The notes: generated by a model from the letters alone, not told the origin. A stretch of 64,000 nt of DNA from Hydromonas duriensis (GCF_004363775.1 NZ_SNZE01000001.1:196741-260740); one strand, 5' to 3'. Positions 48,392 through 58,498 are shown, counted from the first letter of the stretch. Numbers and translations: made by a program.

Positions 48392-49723
48392 ATGAAATCA
48401 AATCGATTTGTAAAACATTGGGTCGCAGGGGTATTTGCCGCATTTTTGTTGGCGGCATGTGGTGGTGATAAAGCCAAAGAAACATCTAAAGCAAGTGCCG
48501 CTTCGACCGCGACAACGGGCGGTGTTGAGCTGACTATTTCTTGTGGTTCAGTTGGGCAAGATCATGACATTTGCCAACGCAATGTGGATGAGTGGGCTGC
48601 TAAAACGGGTAACAAGGTTAAACTTTATTCGGATCCAAAAGATTCATCTGAAAAACTGGCGTTATTGCGTCAACAATTTGGCGCGAACGCCTCTGATATT
48701 GATGTGTTGATGGTGGATGTGGTGTGGCCTGGCATCTTGAAAGACCATTTGTTGGATTTGAAAGCGGCTGCGAATGGTGCAGAAAAAGACTTTTTCCCTG
48801 CGATTGTCGCCAATGATACGATTGATGGTAAATTGCTGGCCATGCCTTGGTTTACGGATGCGGGTTTGCTTTATTACCGCAAAGACCTGCTAGAAAAACA
48901 CAAAGAAAAAGTGCCAACGACTTGGGAAGAGTTGGCGGCGACTGCTAAAAAAATTCAAGATGCAGAGCGTGCTGCGGGTAACAAAGACATGCAAGGTTAT
49001 GTGTTTCAAGCCAAGGCTTCTGAAACTTTAACTTGCGATGCGCTGGAGTGGGTGGCTTCTTATAATGGCGGTACGATTGTTGATAACACAGGCAAAATCA
49101 CCATTAACAACGCTCAGGCGGCTAAAGCTTTGGATACTGCGGCTTCTTGGATTGGCACCATTGCCCCACAAGGCGTGCTGAACTATGCTGAAGAAGAGGC
49201 GCGTGGTGTATTCCAAAATGGTAATGCGGTGTTCATGCGCAACTGGCCTTATGCTTGGTCAGGTGCTCAATCGGCTGACTCTAAAATCAAAGACAAGGTG
49301 GGCGTATCGCCATTGCCTAAAGGTGGCGTGGATGGTAAGTCTTCGGCAACTTTGGGTGGCTGGCAGTTGGCCGTTTCTAAGTACTCGAAGCATCCGAAAG
49401 AAGCCATTGATTTGGTGATGTTCTTGACCAGTAAAGACATTCAGAAAAAACGTGCGATTGAGGGGGCTTATAACCCAACAATTCCTGCTTTGTACGCTGA
49501 TAAAGATGTGTTGGCTAAAAATCCGTTCTTTGGTGATTTGTTGAAAGTGTTTGATGCTTCAGTCGCACGACCTTCAACGGTAACGGGTGCTAAATATAAC
49601 GAAGTGTCCAATGCATTTTGGAATGCAGCCAGCTCGGTGCTTGCGAAAAAATCAAATGGTGCGGCGGCAGTGGCTAAACTTGAAGAAGATTTGAATAAAA
49701 TCAGTCGTGGCGGCAAGTGGTAA
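48392..49723 (+). CDS. aglE: Alpha-glucoside ABC transporter, substrate-binding lipoprotein (AglE-like)
   Basis: 443 aa. Lipobox LAAC (Cys23), Ala/Thr/Lys linker, then a family-1 extracellular solute-binding domain (LTISCGSVGQDHDICQRNVDEW, DIDVLMVDVVWPGIL, LLAMPWFTDAGLLYYRKDLL). Resembles AglE/ThuE binding proteins for maltose, sucrose or trehalose. First gene of a five-gene operon whose order (binding protein, two permeases, alpha-glucosidase, ATPase) equals rhizobial aglEFGAK. The ligand is inferred from the linked glucosidase. Confidence 0.88.
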   Translation: MKSNRFVKHWVAGVFAAFLLAACGGDKAKETSKASAASTATTGGVELTISCGSVGQDHDICQRNVDEWAAKTGNKVKLYSDPKDSSEKLALLRQQFGANASDIDVLMVDVVWPGILKDHLLDLKAAANGAEKDFFPAIVANDTIDGKLLAMPWFTDAGLLYYRKDLLEKHKEKVPTTWEELAATAKKIQDAERAAGNKDMQGYVFQAKASETLTCDALEWVASYNGGTIVDNTGKITINNAQAAKALDTAASWIGTIAPQGVLNYAEEEARGVFQNGNAVFMRNWPYAWSGAQSADSKIKDKVGVSPLPKGGVDGKSSATLGGWQLAVSKYSKHPKEAIDLVMFLTSKDIQKKRAIEGAYNPTIPALYADKDVLAKNPFFGDLLKVFDASVARPSTVTGAKYNEVSNAFWNAASSVLAKKSNGAAAVAKLEEDLNKISRGGKW

Positions 49724-49740
49724 TAATGCACGTTGTCATC

Positions 49741-49784
49741 AAGAAGCGTTTTCGTTGAGTTTCAATTGAAAGCGCTTCTTTTTG
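49741..49784 (+). terminator. Terminator between aglE and aglF
   Basis: 13-bp stem AAGAAGCGTTTTC (49741-49753) / GAAAGCGCTTCTT (49768-49780) with one G-U pair, then T. Likely lets the binding protein be made in excess of the membrane subunits. The rest of the 260-bp gap before aglF shows no gene. Confidence 0.8.
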
Positions 49785-49983
49785 GTGTTGCATGGACACG
49801 ATTCATTAGATTATTCATTCGATTGAAGATGCGAGTCGCTGTTGACTGTTGTTAAGTTGATTGTCGTGGATGGTCTTTTGGCATTCGCATTCACATAAAG
49901 TTAAAACAATAAAACATAAAATGTTGTTGGTGTGAGACCTAACCGCTTGGGTTGCGACCATCTATACAACAGGAGACCTTATC

Positions 49984-50901
49984 ATGAGTCAATCTCAGAG
50001 AAGTGCATTAACACGCCAGCGCGAGCGCAGCGCATGGGTGTTTTTAGCACCCATGCTCGTCATCTTATTTTGTGTTGCGGGTTGGCCGTTGATGCGAACC
50101 ATTTGGTTTAGCTTCACCGATGCCACCATCGATACCATGAAAGGTGGCAGCACATTTATTGGTTTGGAAAATTATTTCGGTGAGTACGGCCTATTTGCCA
50201 CGGGTAAAACTTTAATTCAAGAAAAATGGGGGCATGCAATTGGCAATACCCTGCTTTTTGCCTTGATTTCAGTCACGCTAGAAACGGTTTTGGGCGTGAT
50301 TGTTGCATTGATTTTGAATGCCGAGTTTAAAGGTCGGGCATTTGTGCGCGCCGCGGTGCTGGTGCCTTGGGCGATTCCAACGATTGTATCTGCCAAAATG
50401 TGGGGCTGGATGCTCAATGACCAGTTTGGTGTGATTAACTATATTTTGGGTTGGTTCGGCATGGAGCCTAGGGCTTGGGTGGCGGATCCAAGTTTGTCGA
50501 TGTTTTCAGTGGTGCTTGTTGATGTCTGGAAAACCACGCCTTTTATGGCTTTGTTGGTTTTGGCGGCATTACAAATGTTGCCTAAAGATTGTTATGAAGC
50601 CGCACAAGTGGACGGCATTCACCCTGTCAAAGTCTTTTTTAAGGTCACTTTGCCCTTGATTAAGCCTGCTTTAATGGTGGCGGTGATATTTCGCTTGCTC
50701 GACGCGCTACGGGTATTTGATTTGATTTATGTCTTGACCTCCAATAGTGAAGACACCATCAGCATGTCGGGTTATGTGCGTCAAGAGATGATTGATAACG
50801 CCAATGTTGGCTTTGGTTCTGCGGCGGCAACGGTACTGTTTTTGATTATCGGCGCATGCACAGTGGCTTACATGAAATTTAGCAAGCTGAAGGTTGACTA
50901 A
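49984..50901 (+). CDS. aglF: Alpha-glucoside ABC transporter permease (AglF, MalF-like)
   Basis: 305 aa with six membrane helices. The EAA loop is at YEAAQVDGIHPVKVFFKVTLPLIKP. Binding-protein-dependent sugar permease of the MalF type, pairing with the next gene. caggaga precedes the ATG. Confidence 0.88.
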   Translation: MSQSQRSALTRQRERSAWVFLAPMLVILFCVAGWPLMRTIWFSFTDATIDTMKGGSTFIGLENYFGEYGLFATGKTLIQEKWGHAIGNTLLFALISVTLETVLGVIVALILNAEFKGRAFVRAAVLVPWAIPTIVSAKMWGWMLNDQFGVINYILGWFGMEPRAWVADPSLSMFSVVLVDVWKTTPFMALLVLAALQMLPKDCYEAAQVDGIHPVKVFFKVTLPLIKPALMVAVIFRLLDALRVFDLIYVLTSNSEDTISMSGYVRQEMIDNANVGFGSAAATVLFLIIGACTVAYMKFSKLKVD

Positions 50902-50972
50902 TAGCACAAGCATTTTAAGGCACGTTTGTTTAGGTCAACAGGCCGAACAAGCGTCGACACAAAGGGGATGTC

Positions 50973-51809
50973 ATGTTTAAAAATCTAGGGTATCGGATTG
51001 GATTTTGGCTGCTGGTTGCGGTGGTGGTTATATTTTCTGTATTTCCATTTTACTACGCCATTATCACCTCGTTTCGCACGGGGGCGGCGTTGTACGATTC
51101 ATCAATTATGTTCAATAGTTTTGATACTAAAAACTATGCGGATTTATTTTCCAACAGCAATCAGTCGTTTGTTCGCTCGTTGTGGAATTCTGTCATGGTC
51201 GCTACGCTGGTGGTTGTGGTGTCGTTGTTTGTCAGCGTGACCTCTGCTTATGCGTTGGGGCGAGTGAATTTTAAAGGGCGCGGTTTTTTGCTGATGGTGG
51301 TGTTGGCGGTGTCGATGTTCCCGCAAGTGGCTGTTTTGTCGGGCATGTTTGAAATGATGCGTGCCTTTGGCTTATATGGCAAAACGTTGGGGTTGATTTT
51401 GCCGTACATGATATTCACCTTGCCTTTTACGGTTTGGGTGTTGACCACGTTTATGCGCGACTTGCCCAAGGAGTTGGAAGAAGCGGCGATTATGGACGGT
51501 TGTACGCCTTGGCGCATCATTAAAGATGTGTTTATGCCCTTGATGTGGCCTGCCTTGGTTTCAACAGGTTTGCTGGCCTTTATTGCCGCTTGGAACGAGT
51601 TTATGTTCGCACTGACTTTTGTGAACAGCAATGATACGCGTACAGTGCCCGTCGCCATTTCGTTATTGAGCGGCGCGAGCGAGCATGAGTTGCCGTGGGG
51701 CACGATTATGGCGGCGTCTGTCATTGTGACTTTGCCTTTAATTGCTATGGTACTGACTTTCCAGCGCAAGATTGTATCGGGCTTGACGGCAGGGGCGGTC
51801 AAAGGCTAA
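50973..51809 (+). CDS. aglG: Alpha-glucoside ABC transporter permease (AglG, MalG-like)
   Basis: 278 aa with six membrane helices. EAA loop LEEAAIMDGCTPWRIIKDVFMPLMWP, and the MalG-type C-terminus ending FQRKIVSGLTAGAVKG. Partner of AglF. Short gap of 71 bases after aglF; aggggatg lies before the ATG. Confidence 0.9.
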   Translation: MFKNLGYRIGFWLLVAVVVIFSVFPFYYAIITSFRTGAALYDSSIMFNSFDTKNYADLFSNSNQSFVRSLWNSVMVATLVVVVSLFVSVTSAYALGRVNFKGRGFLLMVVLAVSMFPQVAVLSGMFEMMRAFGLYGKTLGLILPYMIFTLPFTVWVLTTFMRDLPKELEEAAIMDGCTPWRIIKDVFMPLMWPALVSTGLLAFIAAWNEFMFALTFVNSNDTRTVPVAISLLSGASEHELPWGTIMAASVIVTLPLIAMVLTFQRKIVSGLTAGAVKG

Positions 51810-51903
51810 GGAATGTCTTTGATGATGGATTCATATCATTAAATCATCGACTTAACCACGTTTAATCAAAAATCAAAACGACTTCAAAAAGAGGAACTTC
51901 GGT

Positions 51904-53553
51904 ATGGCAGTTTTTTTGCAACACTCTGCAAATCAAGACGAACCCGAGTGGTGGCGCGGTGCGGTGATTTATCAGATTTATCCACGTAGCTATCAGGACT
52001 CTAATGGCGATGGGATTGGCGACTTGCAAGGCATCGTTTCGCGTTTACCTTACATTGCCAGTTTGGGGGTGGATGCGGTTTGGCTGTCGCCATTTTTCAA
52101 ATCGCCGATGAAAGATTTTGGCTACGATGTGTCGGATTATTGCCAAGTTGACCCCATGTTTGGCACTTTGGATGATTTTAAGGTTTTGCTTAAAACAGCT
52201 CATGATTTGGGCTTGCGGGTGGTCATTGACCAAGTGCTGAGTCACACATCCGATGCGCATCCTTGGTTTGTTGAAAGCCGTTCTAGCAAGAATAATCCGA
52301 AAGCCGATTGGTATGTATGGGCCGATGCGAAAGACGACGGCACACCACCGAACAATTGGCTCTCGATTTTTGGTGGTTCGGCTTGGCAATGGGATACGGG
52401 GCGCGAGCAGTATTACATGCATAATTTTTTGACCAGTCAGCCTGATTTGAATTTTCATCATCCTGAAGTGGAAGCGGCTTTGTTTGGCGTCATGATGTTT
52501 TGGTTGGATTTAGGGGTGGATGGCTTCCGCTTGGACACCGCTAATTTTTATGTGCATGACAAACAATTGCGTAACAACCCGCCCCGTGGCCGACCACAAA
52601 CCGAGGACGGCAGCGCACCGAGTAGCAATCCGTATGCTTGGCAATATCATCGATTTGATAAATCTCAAGCGGAGAACATTGTTTTTGTTAAAAAGCTGCG
52701 GGAATTTTTGGATCAGTACCCAGGCATTATGACCGTCGGCGAATTGGGCGATGATGACCCAGTGGGGATTATGATTGCTTACACCGAAGGTGCTGACAAA
52801 TTGAACATGGCGTATTCATTCAAACTGCTTGGCGAAGAGCATCAAGGCGCGTATGTGCGCAGTGCGGTTGATGAGTATGAGTCCCGCGCCACAGAAGGTT
52901 GTTGGCCCTCGTGGTCGTTGTCCAATCATGATGTCAAACGTTTGGCAACTCGATGGTCGGCGGATGGTGCGGCGTTACGCACGTATGCGGCCATGCAGTT
53001 ATGTGTACGAGGCAGTCCATGTGTTTATCAAGGAGACGAGCTGGGCTTGCCAGAAGCCGAATTGACCTTTGAGCAATTGCAAGACCCGTATGGCATCACC
53101 ATGTGGCCTGCTTTTAAGGGGCGAGATGGCTGTCGAACGCCAATGCCGTGGGAGAAAGACCAACTCCATGCTGGCTTTAGTTCGACTGAAAAGACGTGGT
53201 TGCCTGTTGCGCACACACACTATGAATTGGCTGTGGACCAACAAGAAATTGAAGGCAGCTTGTTGAATTTTTATCGTGAATGCTTACATAAGCGCAAGCA
53301 ATTGCCCATCTTGCTCAAGGGCAGCATGACGGTTTTGCCCGCACAAGGCGATGCGCTTGTGTTTGTTCGAGAGTTGGACGGGCGACGCATGCTGTGCGCG
53401 TTTAATTTATCGGCGCAGGCAATGACCTACCATTTGCCCGATGAGGTTAGGGTACAAGAATTAGCGGATTTTCCGCAGACAAAGTTAGCTGCGAGCGTGG
53501 GACAAAAGGACTTGGTTCTGGGCGCGTGGCAAACCGTGGTGGCGTGGATTTAA
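51904..53553 (+). CDS. aglA: Alpha-glucosidase, GH13 family (AglA-like)
   Basis: 549 aa cytoplasmic glycoside hydrolase (no signal peptide). The GH13 regions are VIYQIYPRSYQDSNGDGIGDLQG, VIDQVLSHTSDAHPWF, VDGFRLDTANF (nucleophile Asp), MTVGELGDDDP (acid/base Glu) and SLSNHDVKR. The QVLSHTS and QIYPRSYQDS segments place it with oligo-1,6-glucosidase/alpha-glucosidase enzymes. It would split the imported alpha-glucosides to glucose. Lies between the permeases and the ATPase. Confidence 0.93.
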   Translation: MAVFLQHSANQDEPEWWRGAVIYQIYPRSYQDSNGDGIGDLQGIVSRLPYIASLGVDAVWLSPFFKSPMKDFGYDVSDYCQVDPMFGTLDDFKVLLKTAHDLGLRVVIDQVLSHTSDAHPWFVESRSSKNNPKADWYVWADAKDDGTPPNNWLSIFGGSAWQWDTGREQYYMHNFLTSQPDLNFHHPEVEAALFGVMMFWLDLGVDGFRLDTANFYVHDKQLRNNPPRGRPQTEDGSAPSSNPYAWQYHRFDKSQAENIVFVKKLREFLDQYPGIMTVGELGDDDPVGIMIAYTEGADKLNMAYSFKLLGEEHQGAYVRSAVDEYESRATEGCWPSWSLSNHDVKRLATRWSADGAALRTYAAMQLCVRGSPCVYQGDELGLPEAELTFEQLQDPYGITMWPAFKGRDGCRTPMPWEKDQLHAGFSSTEKTWLPVAHTHYELAVDQQEIEGSLLNFYRECLHKRKQLPILLKGSMTVLPAQGDALVFVRELDGRRMLCAFNLSAQAMTYHLPDEVRVQELADFPQTKLAASVGQKDLVLGAWQTVVAWI

Positions 53554-53601
53554 CGAATCACATGAAACAACACCTGCATTTAAAAAAAAGGAAAATAAAC
53601 A

Positions 53602-54798
53602 ATGGCTGAACTGATTTTTAAAGGCGTGCATAAACGCTACGGAGACAACCCATACACCATTCGTGACGTGAATTTACACATCAAAGACGGTGAGTTTTGT
53701 GTGTTTGTAGGCCCATCTGGATGTGGTAAGTCCACCCTGTTGCGCATGGTGGCTGGCTTGGAGGACATCACCAGTGGCGAGCTGCAAATCGGCGGTAAGC
53801 GCGTGAATGAAACTGCGCCTTCAGAGCGCGGTGTGTCGATGGTGTTTCAAAGTTATGCTTTGTATCCGCACATGACGGTCTATGAAAATATGGGCTTTGG
53901 TCTAAAAGTCGCAAAAACAGACAACAGTACGGTGGATCAAAAAGTGCGGTACGCTGCAAAAATATTGCAGCTAGATCATTTACTTGAACGTCTACCTAAA
54001 GAATTATCGGGCGGTCAGCGTCAACGGGTGGCGATTGGTCGAGCGATTGTGCGAGAGCCAGGCGTATTCTTATTTGATGAGCCTTTGTCGAATTTGGATG
54101 CAGCTTTGCGCGTAAAAACCCGCATAGAAATTGCTCGTTTGCATAAAGACATGGGGCACGCCAGCATGATTTATGTGACGCACGACCAAGTGGAAGCCAT
54201 GACGTTGGCAGATAAAATCCTTTTGCTCAATAGCGGCGAAGCCGTGCAGCGCGACGGTTCTGTCGCTCAATGTGGTGCGCCTCTCGAGTTGTATCATTTC
54301 CCTGTCAATAAATTTGTGGCGGGCTTCATCGGCTCGCCTAAAATGAACTTTATCAATGCGGTTTTGGAAAGAGCAGAACCTGACATGGCGGTGGTCAATA
54401 TCGCAGGTCAATTATGCAAAGCACGCATCAATGCAGTTGGCATGCCAGTTGGCACGCCATTGGAAATTGGCATTCGTCCAGAGCATACCGAGGTCGTCCA
54501 AGGCGAGGGCGAGAATGTGGTGCACGGCAAAGTCGAGTTCATTGAAAAACTAGGCGAGTCTTCTTATTTGTACATCCGTATGCCTGACGCAGAAGAAACG
54601 GTGACGGTACGTGAATCTGGAGACACCAAGCATGTCGTGGGCGATGCCATCGCCGTGTACATCGCTCCAGAAAACCTACATGCCTTTAAGCAAGATGGTC
54701 GCGCGTGTGCCCGCACCATTCGGGTGGACTCAGTGACAGAAGATGTGTTTGTGGCGGGGGTTGCAGGTGGTGTGATGGCGAGCAATTATCAACCATAA
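53602..54798 (+). CDS. aglK: ABC transporter ATP-binding protein (AglK/UgpC/MalK type)
   Basis: 398 aa. Walker A GPSGCGKST (37-45), signature LSGGQRQRVAIGRAIV, Walker B VFLFDEPLSNLDA, and a C-terminal TOBE/regulatory domain (IGIRPEHTEVV). Energises AglFG. It is about 30 residues longer than typical MalK. Ends the operon ahead of a bidirectional terminator. No LacI-type regulator is linked. Confidence 0.92.
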   Translation: MAELIFKGVHKRYGDNPYTIRDVNLHIKDGEFCVFVGPSGCGKSTLLRMVAGLEDITSGELQIGGKRVNETAPSERGVSMVFQSYALYPHMTVYENMGFGLKVAKTDNSTVDQKVRYAAKILQLDHLLERLPKELSGGQRQRVAIGRAIVREPGVFLFDEPLSNLDAALRVKTRIEIARLHKDMGHASMIYVTHDQVEAMTLADKILLLNSGEAVQRDGSVAQCGAPLELYHFPVNKFVAGFIGSPKMNFINAVLERAEPDMAVVNIAGQLCKARINAVGMPVGTPLEIGIRPEHTEVVQGEGENVVHGKVEFIEKLGESSYLYIRMPDAEETVTVRESGDTKHVVGDAIAVYIAPENLHAFKQDGRACARTIRVDSVTEDVFVAGVAGGVMASNYQP

Positions 54799-54890
54799 GA
54801 CCATACAATCCTTAAGACAATCATTGAGTCATTTGTCGCGTTTATGATTCTGGTGTAAATGACAACAATGGTTTCAATCATTGTCACATG

Positions 54891-54920
54891 AAAAAGTCCA
54901 TCATTTATGATGGACTTTTT
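54891..54920. terminator. Bidirectional terminator between aglK and metF
   Basis: Perfect 13-bp stem AAAAAGTCCATCA / TGATGGACTTTTT with TTTA loop. Confidence 0.94.
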
Positions 54921-54938
54921 CACATGGTTAAAAACGCA

Positions 54939-55766
54939 TCACAGGGCATCAATAATCGCCAGACTTGGTTTGGCTTGGTTGAGCGTGTAAAAATGTAAGG
55001 ATGGTGCGCCCAATGCAATTAAGCGTTCGCACAAGTGTGACACCACATCTTGCCCAAAAGCCAGAATGGACGCACGGTCATCGCCAAAACTGGCGAGCTT
55101 CAAGCGCACCCAACGCGGCAACTCCGCTCCGCACACATCTGAAAAACGCGCCAATTGACTGTAATTGGTAATCGGCATGATGCCAGGGACGATGGGTGCA
55201 TTCACACCCGCCGCACGCACCGCATTGACGAATGTTTCATAGGCATCCGCATTATAAAAATACTGAGTGATGGCGGAGTTTGCGCCCGCATTCATTTTAT
55301 TGATGAAATGCTTTAAATCATCCGCAGGACTGCGCGCTTGTGGATGGTATTCAGGATAGGCAGCGACTTCGATGTGAAACCAGTCGCCTGTTTGTTCGCG
55401 GATGAAACTCACCAAATCGTTGGCATGATGCAATTCGCCCGTGCCACCCATGCCCGAAGGCAAATCGCCGCGCAACGCAACGATGCGGCGCACGCCTTGT
55501 GCTTTCAATTCTTGTAAAATTTGCGCAATATGATCGCGGGTCGAACCAACGCATGATAAATGCGGGGCGGCGTCGTAGCCTAAACTGCGAATGTGCGCAA
55601 CGGTTTTGAAGGTGCCGTCTTGAGTCGAGCCACCCGCTCCGTAAGTACAAGAGAAAAATTCTGGGTGATAGCCGCTTAAATCAGAAATGGTTTGATTGAG
55701 TTTTTGCTCGCCTTCGGGGGTTTTGGGTGGGAAAAATTCAAAGCTGATGGGGATTTGAATGGCCAT
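54939..55766 (-). CDS. metF: 5,10-methylenetetrahydrofolate reductase
   Basis: 275 aa. FAD enzyme making 5-methyl-THF for methionine synthesis. SFEFFPPKTPEGEQKL at the N-terminus, HLSCVGSTRDHI, ALRGDLPSGMGG, TQYFYNADAY and PGIMPI. Last gene of the minus-strand run tlyA-metF; 9 bases after tlyA. Confidence 0.95.
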   Translation of the reverse strand: MAIQIPISFEFFPPKTPEGEQKLNQTISDLSGYHPEFFSCTYGAGGSTQDGTFKTVAHIRSLGYDAAPHLSCVGSTRDHIAQILQELKAQGVRRIVALRGDLPSGMGGTGELHHANDLVSFIREQTGDWFHIEVAAYPEYHPQARSPADDLKHFINKMNAGANSAITQYFYNADAYETFVNAVRAAGVNAPIVPGIMPITNYSQLARFSDVCGAELPRWVRLKLASFGDDRASILAFGQDVVSHLCERLIALGAPSLHFYTLNQAKPSLAIIDAL

Positions 55767-55775
55767 GTCATTCTT

Positions 55776-56594
55776 TCAAAATTGTTGTTGGGCAAACACA
55801 AAAAACTCGTGATTGCCATCTGTACCTGTGATGGGGCTGTCAAAATAGTCCAGCACGGTTAAATCATTTTCAGCGCAGGCGGCCAAAATATTCGCCTGAA
55901 CCTGTGCGTACTTAGCAGGGTCTTTCACCAGTCCTGCCTTGCTTAAATCATCAGCGGTCAATTCAAACTGGGGCTTGACCAGCGCGAGCAGGTATCCGCC
56001 ATTTTTGAGTAAAGATGGTTTTGAAACCTCTTGTTTAAAAATGGGCAACACTTTAGTCAAAGAAATGAACGATAAATCGGCGACCGCCAAGTCAAAATCA
56101 TGACAAACCGCCTCAGCATCTGAACTCGTGTCTGACTTAAAGTCAAGCCACGCATCGCTCAGTACATCACTGTCTAAGTAGCGCGCGTTGGTGTTTTCAA
56201 AAACAGTTAAGCCTGAGTGCTTGGCCAATGATGGATGCAACTGCCCATGTCCAACGTCTACACCAACAACTTGCGTCGCTCCCGCTTGCAATAAACAATC
56301 CGCAAAGCCACCCGTGCTCGTACCTAAATCCAGACTGCGCATGCCGCTGACATCCAGTTTGACGTGAGCCAAAGCGCCCGCCAATTTAATGCCCGCCCGC
56401 GAGACATACTTATCGACATCAGAAGAAGCCACTTCGAGAAGGGCATCGTCAGTGATGACATAAGCAGGTTTATTAATCAGTTGCCAATCATTGCCGATAT
56501 TCAAGCGCACCCGCCCGCTGGCAATTAAGCGTTGAGCATGGGAGCGTGTTTCGGCGAGGCCTTGAGTGACAAGCACTTGGTCAATGCGGGGCAT
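55776..56594 (-). CDS. tlyA: TlyA-family rRNA 2'-O-methyltransferase
   Basis: 272 aa. N-terminal S4 RNA-binding domain (RIDQVLVTQGLAETRSHAQRLIASGRV) and FtsJ-like methyltransferase with the K-D-K residues in YVSRAGIKLAGAL, VADLSFISLTKVLP and LALVKPQFEL; SAM loop LDLGTSTGGFADCLLQAGA. TlyA methylates rRNA riboses in mycobacteria; some homologues were called haemolysins. Its stop and the next gene lie within a base of each other. Confidence 0.92.
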   Translation of the reverse strand: MPRIDQVLVTQGLAETRSHAQRLIASGRVRLNIGNDWQLINKPAYVITDDALLEVASSDVDKYVSRAGIKLAGALAHVKLDVSGMRSLDLGTSTGGFADCLLQAGATQVVGVDVGHGQLHPSLAKHSGLTVFENTNARYLDSDVLSDAWLDFKSDTSSDAEAVCHDFDLAVADLSFISLTKVLPIFKQEVSKPSLLKNGGYLLALVKPQFELTADDLSKAGLVKDPAKYAQVQANILAACAENDLTVLDYFDSPITGTDGNHEFFVFAQQQF

Positions 56595-56595
56595 T

Positions 56596-56949
56596 TTATT
56601 CCTTTGCGGCAGGCAATAGGATGGAAGCCCCAGCCCATGAAATTAAGCTGTAAACGACAGAAGCTAAAAAAGCCGTGCCGAAGGAGTCCACCAAAAAACC
56701 TTGGGTGAAGCGCGCCACCAGCATCATCATTGCGGCGTTAATCACTAAAGTAAACAGCCCGAGCGTGAGGATTTGCAAAGGCAAGGTGAGGATAATGACG
56801 ATGGGCTTGATGATGGTGTTGAGGAGCCCCAAAACGGCGGCGGCAACAAAAGCAGCTTGCCATCCAGAAAAGTGAATGCCGCTGAAAAAGAAGGGTAACG
56901 CCATCAAAGCCGCAGTATTGATAGCCCACAAAAGTAGCCATTTAGTCAT
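56596..56949 (-). CDS. Four-helix membrane protein (phage holin superfamily IV, YvlD-like)
   Basis: 117 aa with four membrane helices (about 5-22, 28-52, 55-80, 90-114). Matches the Phage_holin_4_2/YvlD family, which despite its name is a chromosomal membrane protein of unknown function usually placed between ahcY and metF in Betaproteobacteria. gaggagaa-like site upstream of the ATG. Confidence 0.85.
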   Translation of the reverse strand: MTKWLLLWAINTAALMALPFFFSGIHFSGWQAAFVAAAVLGLLNTIIKPIVIILTLPLQILTLGLFTLVINAAMMMLVARFTQGFLVDSFGTAFLASVVYSLISWAGASILLPAAKE

Positions 56950-57045
56950 GCTGTTCTCCTGTTCAATGCTTTTAAAAATATTTCTTTGAAATATCTCGGT
57001 AAGTGATACACACGCATCAGTTGCGGCCGCTTATGGCAAGCAAAA

Positions 57046-57086
57046 TGCACGTAAGGCAGGGGTAGTTTCCTCTTGCCCTACGTGCA
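57046..57086 (-). terminator. Terminator-like hairpin after ahcY
   Basis: 13-bp stem TGCACGTAAGGCA / TGCCCTACGTGCA with one mismatch, 15-nt loop, then TTTTG on the minus strand. Starts 9 bases past the ahcY stop; read-through would carry transcription into the holin-like gene, tlyA and metF. Confidence 0.65.
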
Positions 57087-57094
57087 AGCATACA

Positions 57095-58498
57095 TTAATA
57101 GCGGTAGTGTTCAGGCTTGTAAGGGCCTTCTTTTTTCACGCCAATATAGGCCGCTTGTTCATCGGTCAACACGGTTAATTTAGCACCGATGCGCTCTAAG
57201 TGGAGGCGCGCGACTTTTTCATCAAGGTGTTTGGGCAAAACATAGACTTTATTGTCGTACTTGTCGCCATTTTGGAACAACTCGATTTGTGCCAAAGTTT
57301 GATTCGTGAATGAATTGCTCATGACGAATGATGGATGACCTGTGGCGCAACCGAGGTTAATCAAACGACCTTCTGCCAGCAAGATAATGCGCTTACCATC
57401 AGGGAACACGATGTGGTCGACTTGTGGTTTGATGTTGTCCCATTCGAGGTCTTTGATGCCAGCGATATCGATTTCATTATCGAAGTGCCCGATGTTGCAC
57501 ACAATCGCTTGGTCGCGCATTTTGTCCATGTGCGCACGGGTGATGATGTTGAAGTTACCTGTGGTCGTGACAAAAATATCGGCTTGATGCGCAACATCAT
57601 CTAAAGTGACAACACGGTAGCCTTCCATGGCCGCTTGCAATGCGCAAATGGGGTCAATTTCGGTAATCATGACCGTCGCGCCCAGTCCGCGCAAAGATTG
57701 AGCTGAACCTTTACCCACATCGCCGTAGCCACAAACCACCGCCACTTTACCTGCAATCATCACGTCAGTGGCGCGTTTGATGCCGTCAACCAATGATTCG
57801 CGGCAGCCGTATAAATTATCGAATTTAGACTTGGTCACAGAATCGTTGACGTTAATCGCTGGGAAAGGCAAATCGCCTTTTTCTTCCAAAGCATATAAAC
57901 GCTTCACGCCCGTGGTGGTTTCCTCGGTCACGCCTTTGATAGAGGCCAAACGGGTTGAATACCATTTTGGGTCTTGCGCCAATTGAGCGCGGATGGAGGC
58001 GAATAAAATCGTTTCTTCTTCAGAACTGGGTTTGTCGAGAACGCTGATGTCCTTTTCGGCACGAGCACCGATAATCAACAACATGGTTGCATCGCCACCG
58101 TCATCCAAAATCATATTGGCGTATTGGCCATTGCCCCAGTCGAAAATTCTATGAGTGAACGCCCAGTAGTCTTCCAGTGATTCACCTTTGTAGGCGAACA
58201 CAGGCGTGCCTGTTTCAACGATGGCTGCAGCGGCGTGGTCTTGAGTGGAGAAAATATTGCACGATACCCAACGCACTTCTGCGCCCAAGGCTTGCAAAGT
58301 TTCAATCAATGCCGCGGTTTGAATCGTCATGTGTAAAGAACCCGCAATGCGCGCGCCTTTGAGTGGTTTTGATGCGCCAAATTCAGTGCGCAGAGCCATC
58401 AAGCCAGGCATTTCAGTTTCAGCGATGTTGAGTTCTTTGCGACCCCATGCGGCGAGTGCGATGTCAGCGATATGGGCGTTTTCAGTGATATAAGCCAT
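57095..58498 (-). CDS. ahcY: Adenosylhomocysteinase
   Basis: 467 aa, the longer bacterial form. Hydrolyses S-adenosylhomocysteine to homocysteine and adenosine, keeping SAM-dependent methylation running. NAD site [20 protein letters not shown]; substrate-site segments [13 protein letters not shown] and [13 protein letters not shown]-terminal KPEHYRY. Regulated by the SAH riboswitch in its leader. Confidence 0.97.
   Translation of the reverse strand: MAYITENAHIADIALAAWGRKELNIAETEMPGLMALRTEFGASKPLKGARIAGSLHMTIQTAALIETLQALGAEVRWVSCNIFSTQDHAAAAIVETGTPVFAYKGESLEDYWAFTHRIFDWGNGQYANMILDDGGDATMLLIIGARAEKDISVLDKPSSEEETILFASIRAQLAQDPKWYSTRLASIKGVTEETTTGVKRLYALEEKGDLPFPAINVNDSVTKSKFDNLYGCRESLVDGIKRATDVMIAGKVAVVCGYGDVGKGSAQSLRGLGATVMITEIDPICALQAAMEGYRVVTLDDVAHQADIFVTTTGNFNIITRAHMDKMRDQAIVCNIGHFDNEIDIAGIKDLEWDNIKPQVDHIVFPDGKRIILLAEGRLINLGCATGHPSFVMSNSFTNQTLAQIELFQNGDKYDNKVYVLPKHLDEKVARLHLERIGAKLTVLTDEQAAYIGVKKEGPYKPEHYRY

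Noticed and set aside
56596..56949. Prophage remnant (holin)
   Set aside because: The family name is misleading; this is a conserved chromosomal membrane protein between ahcY and metF and no phage genes are nearby.
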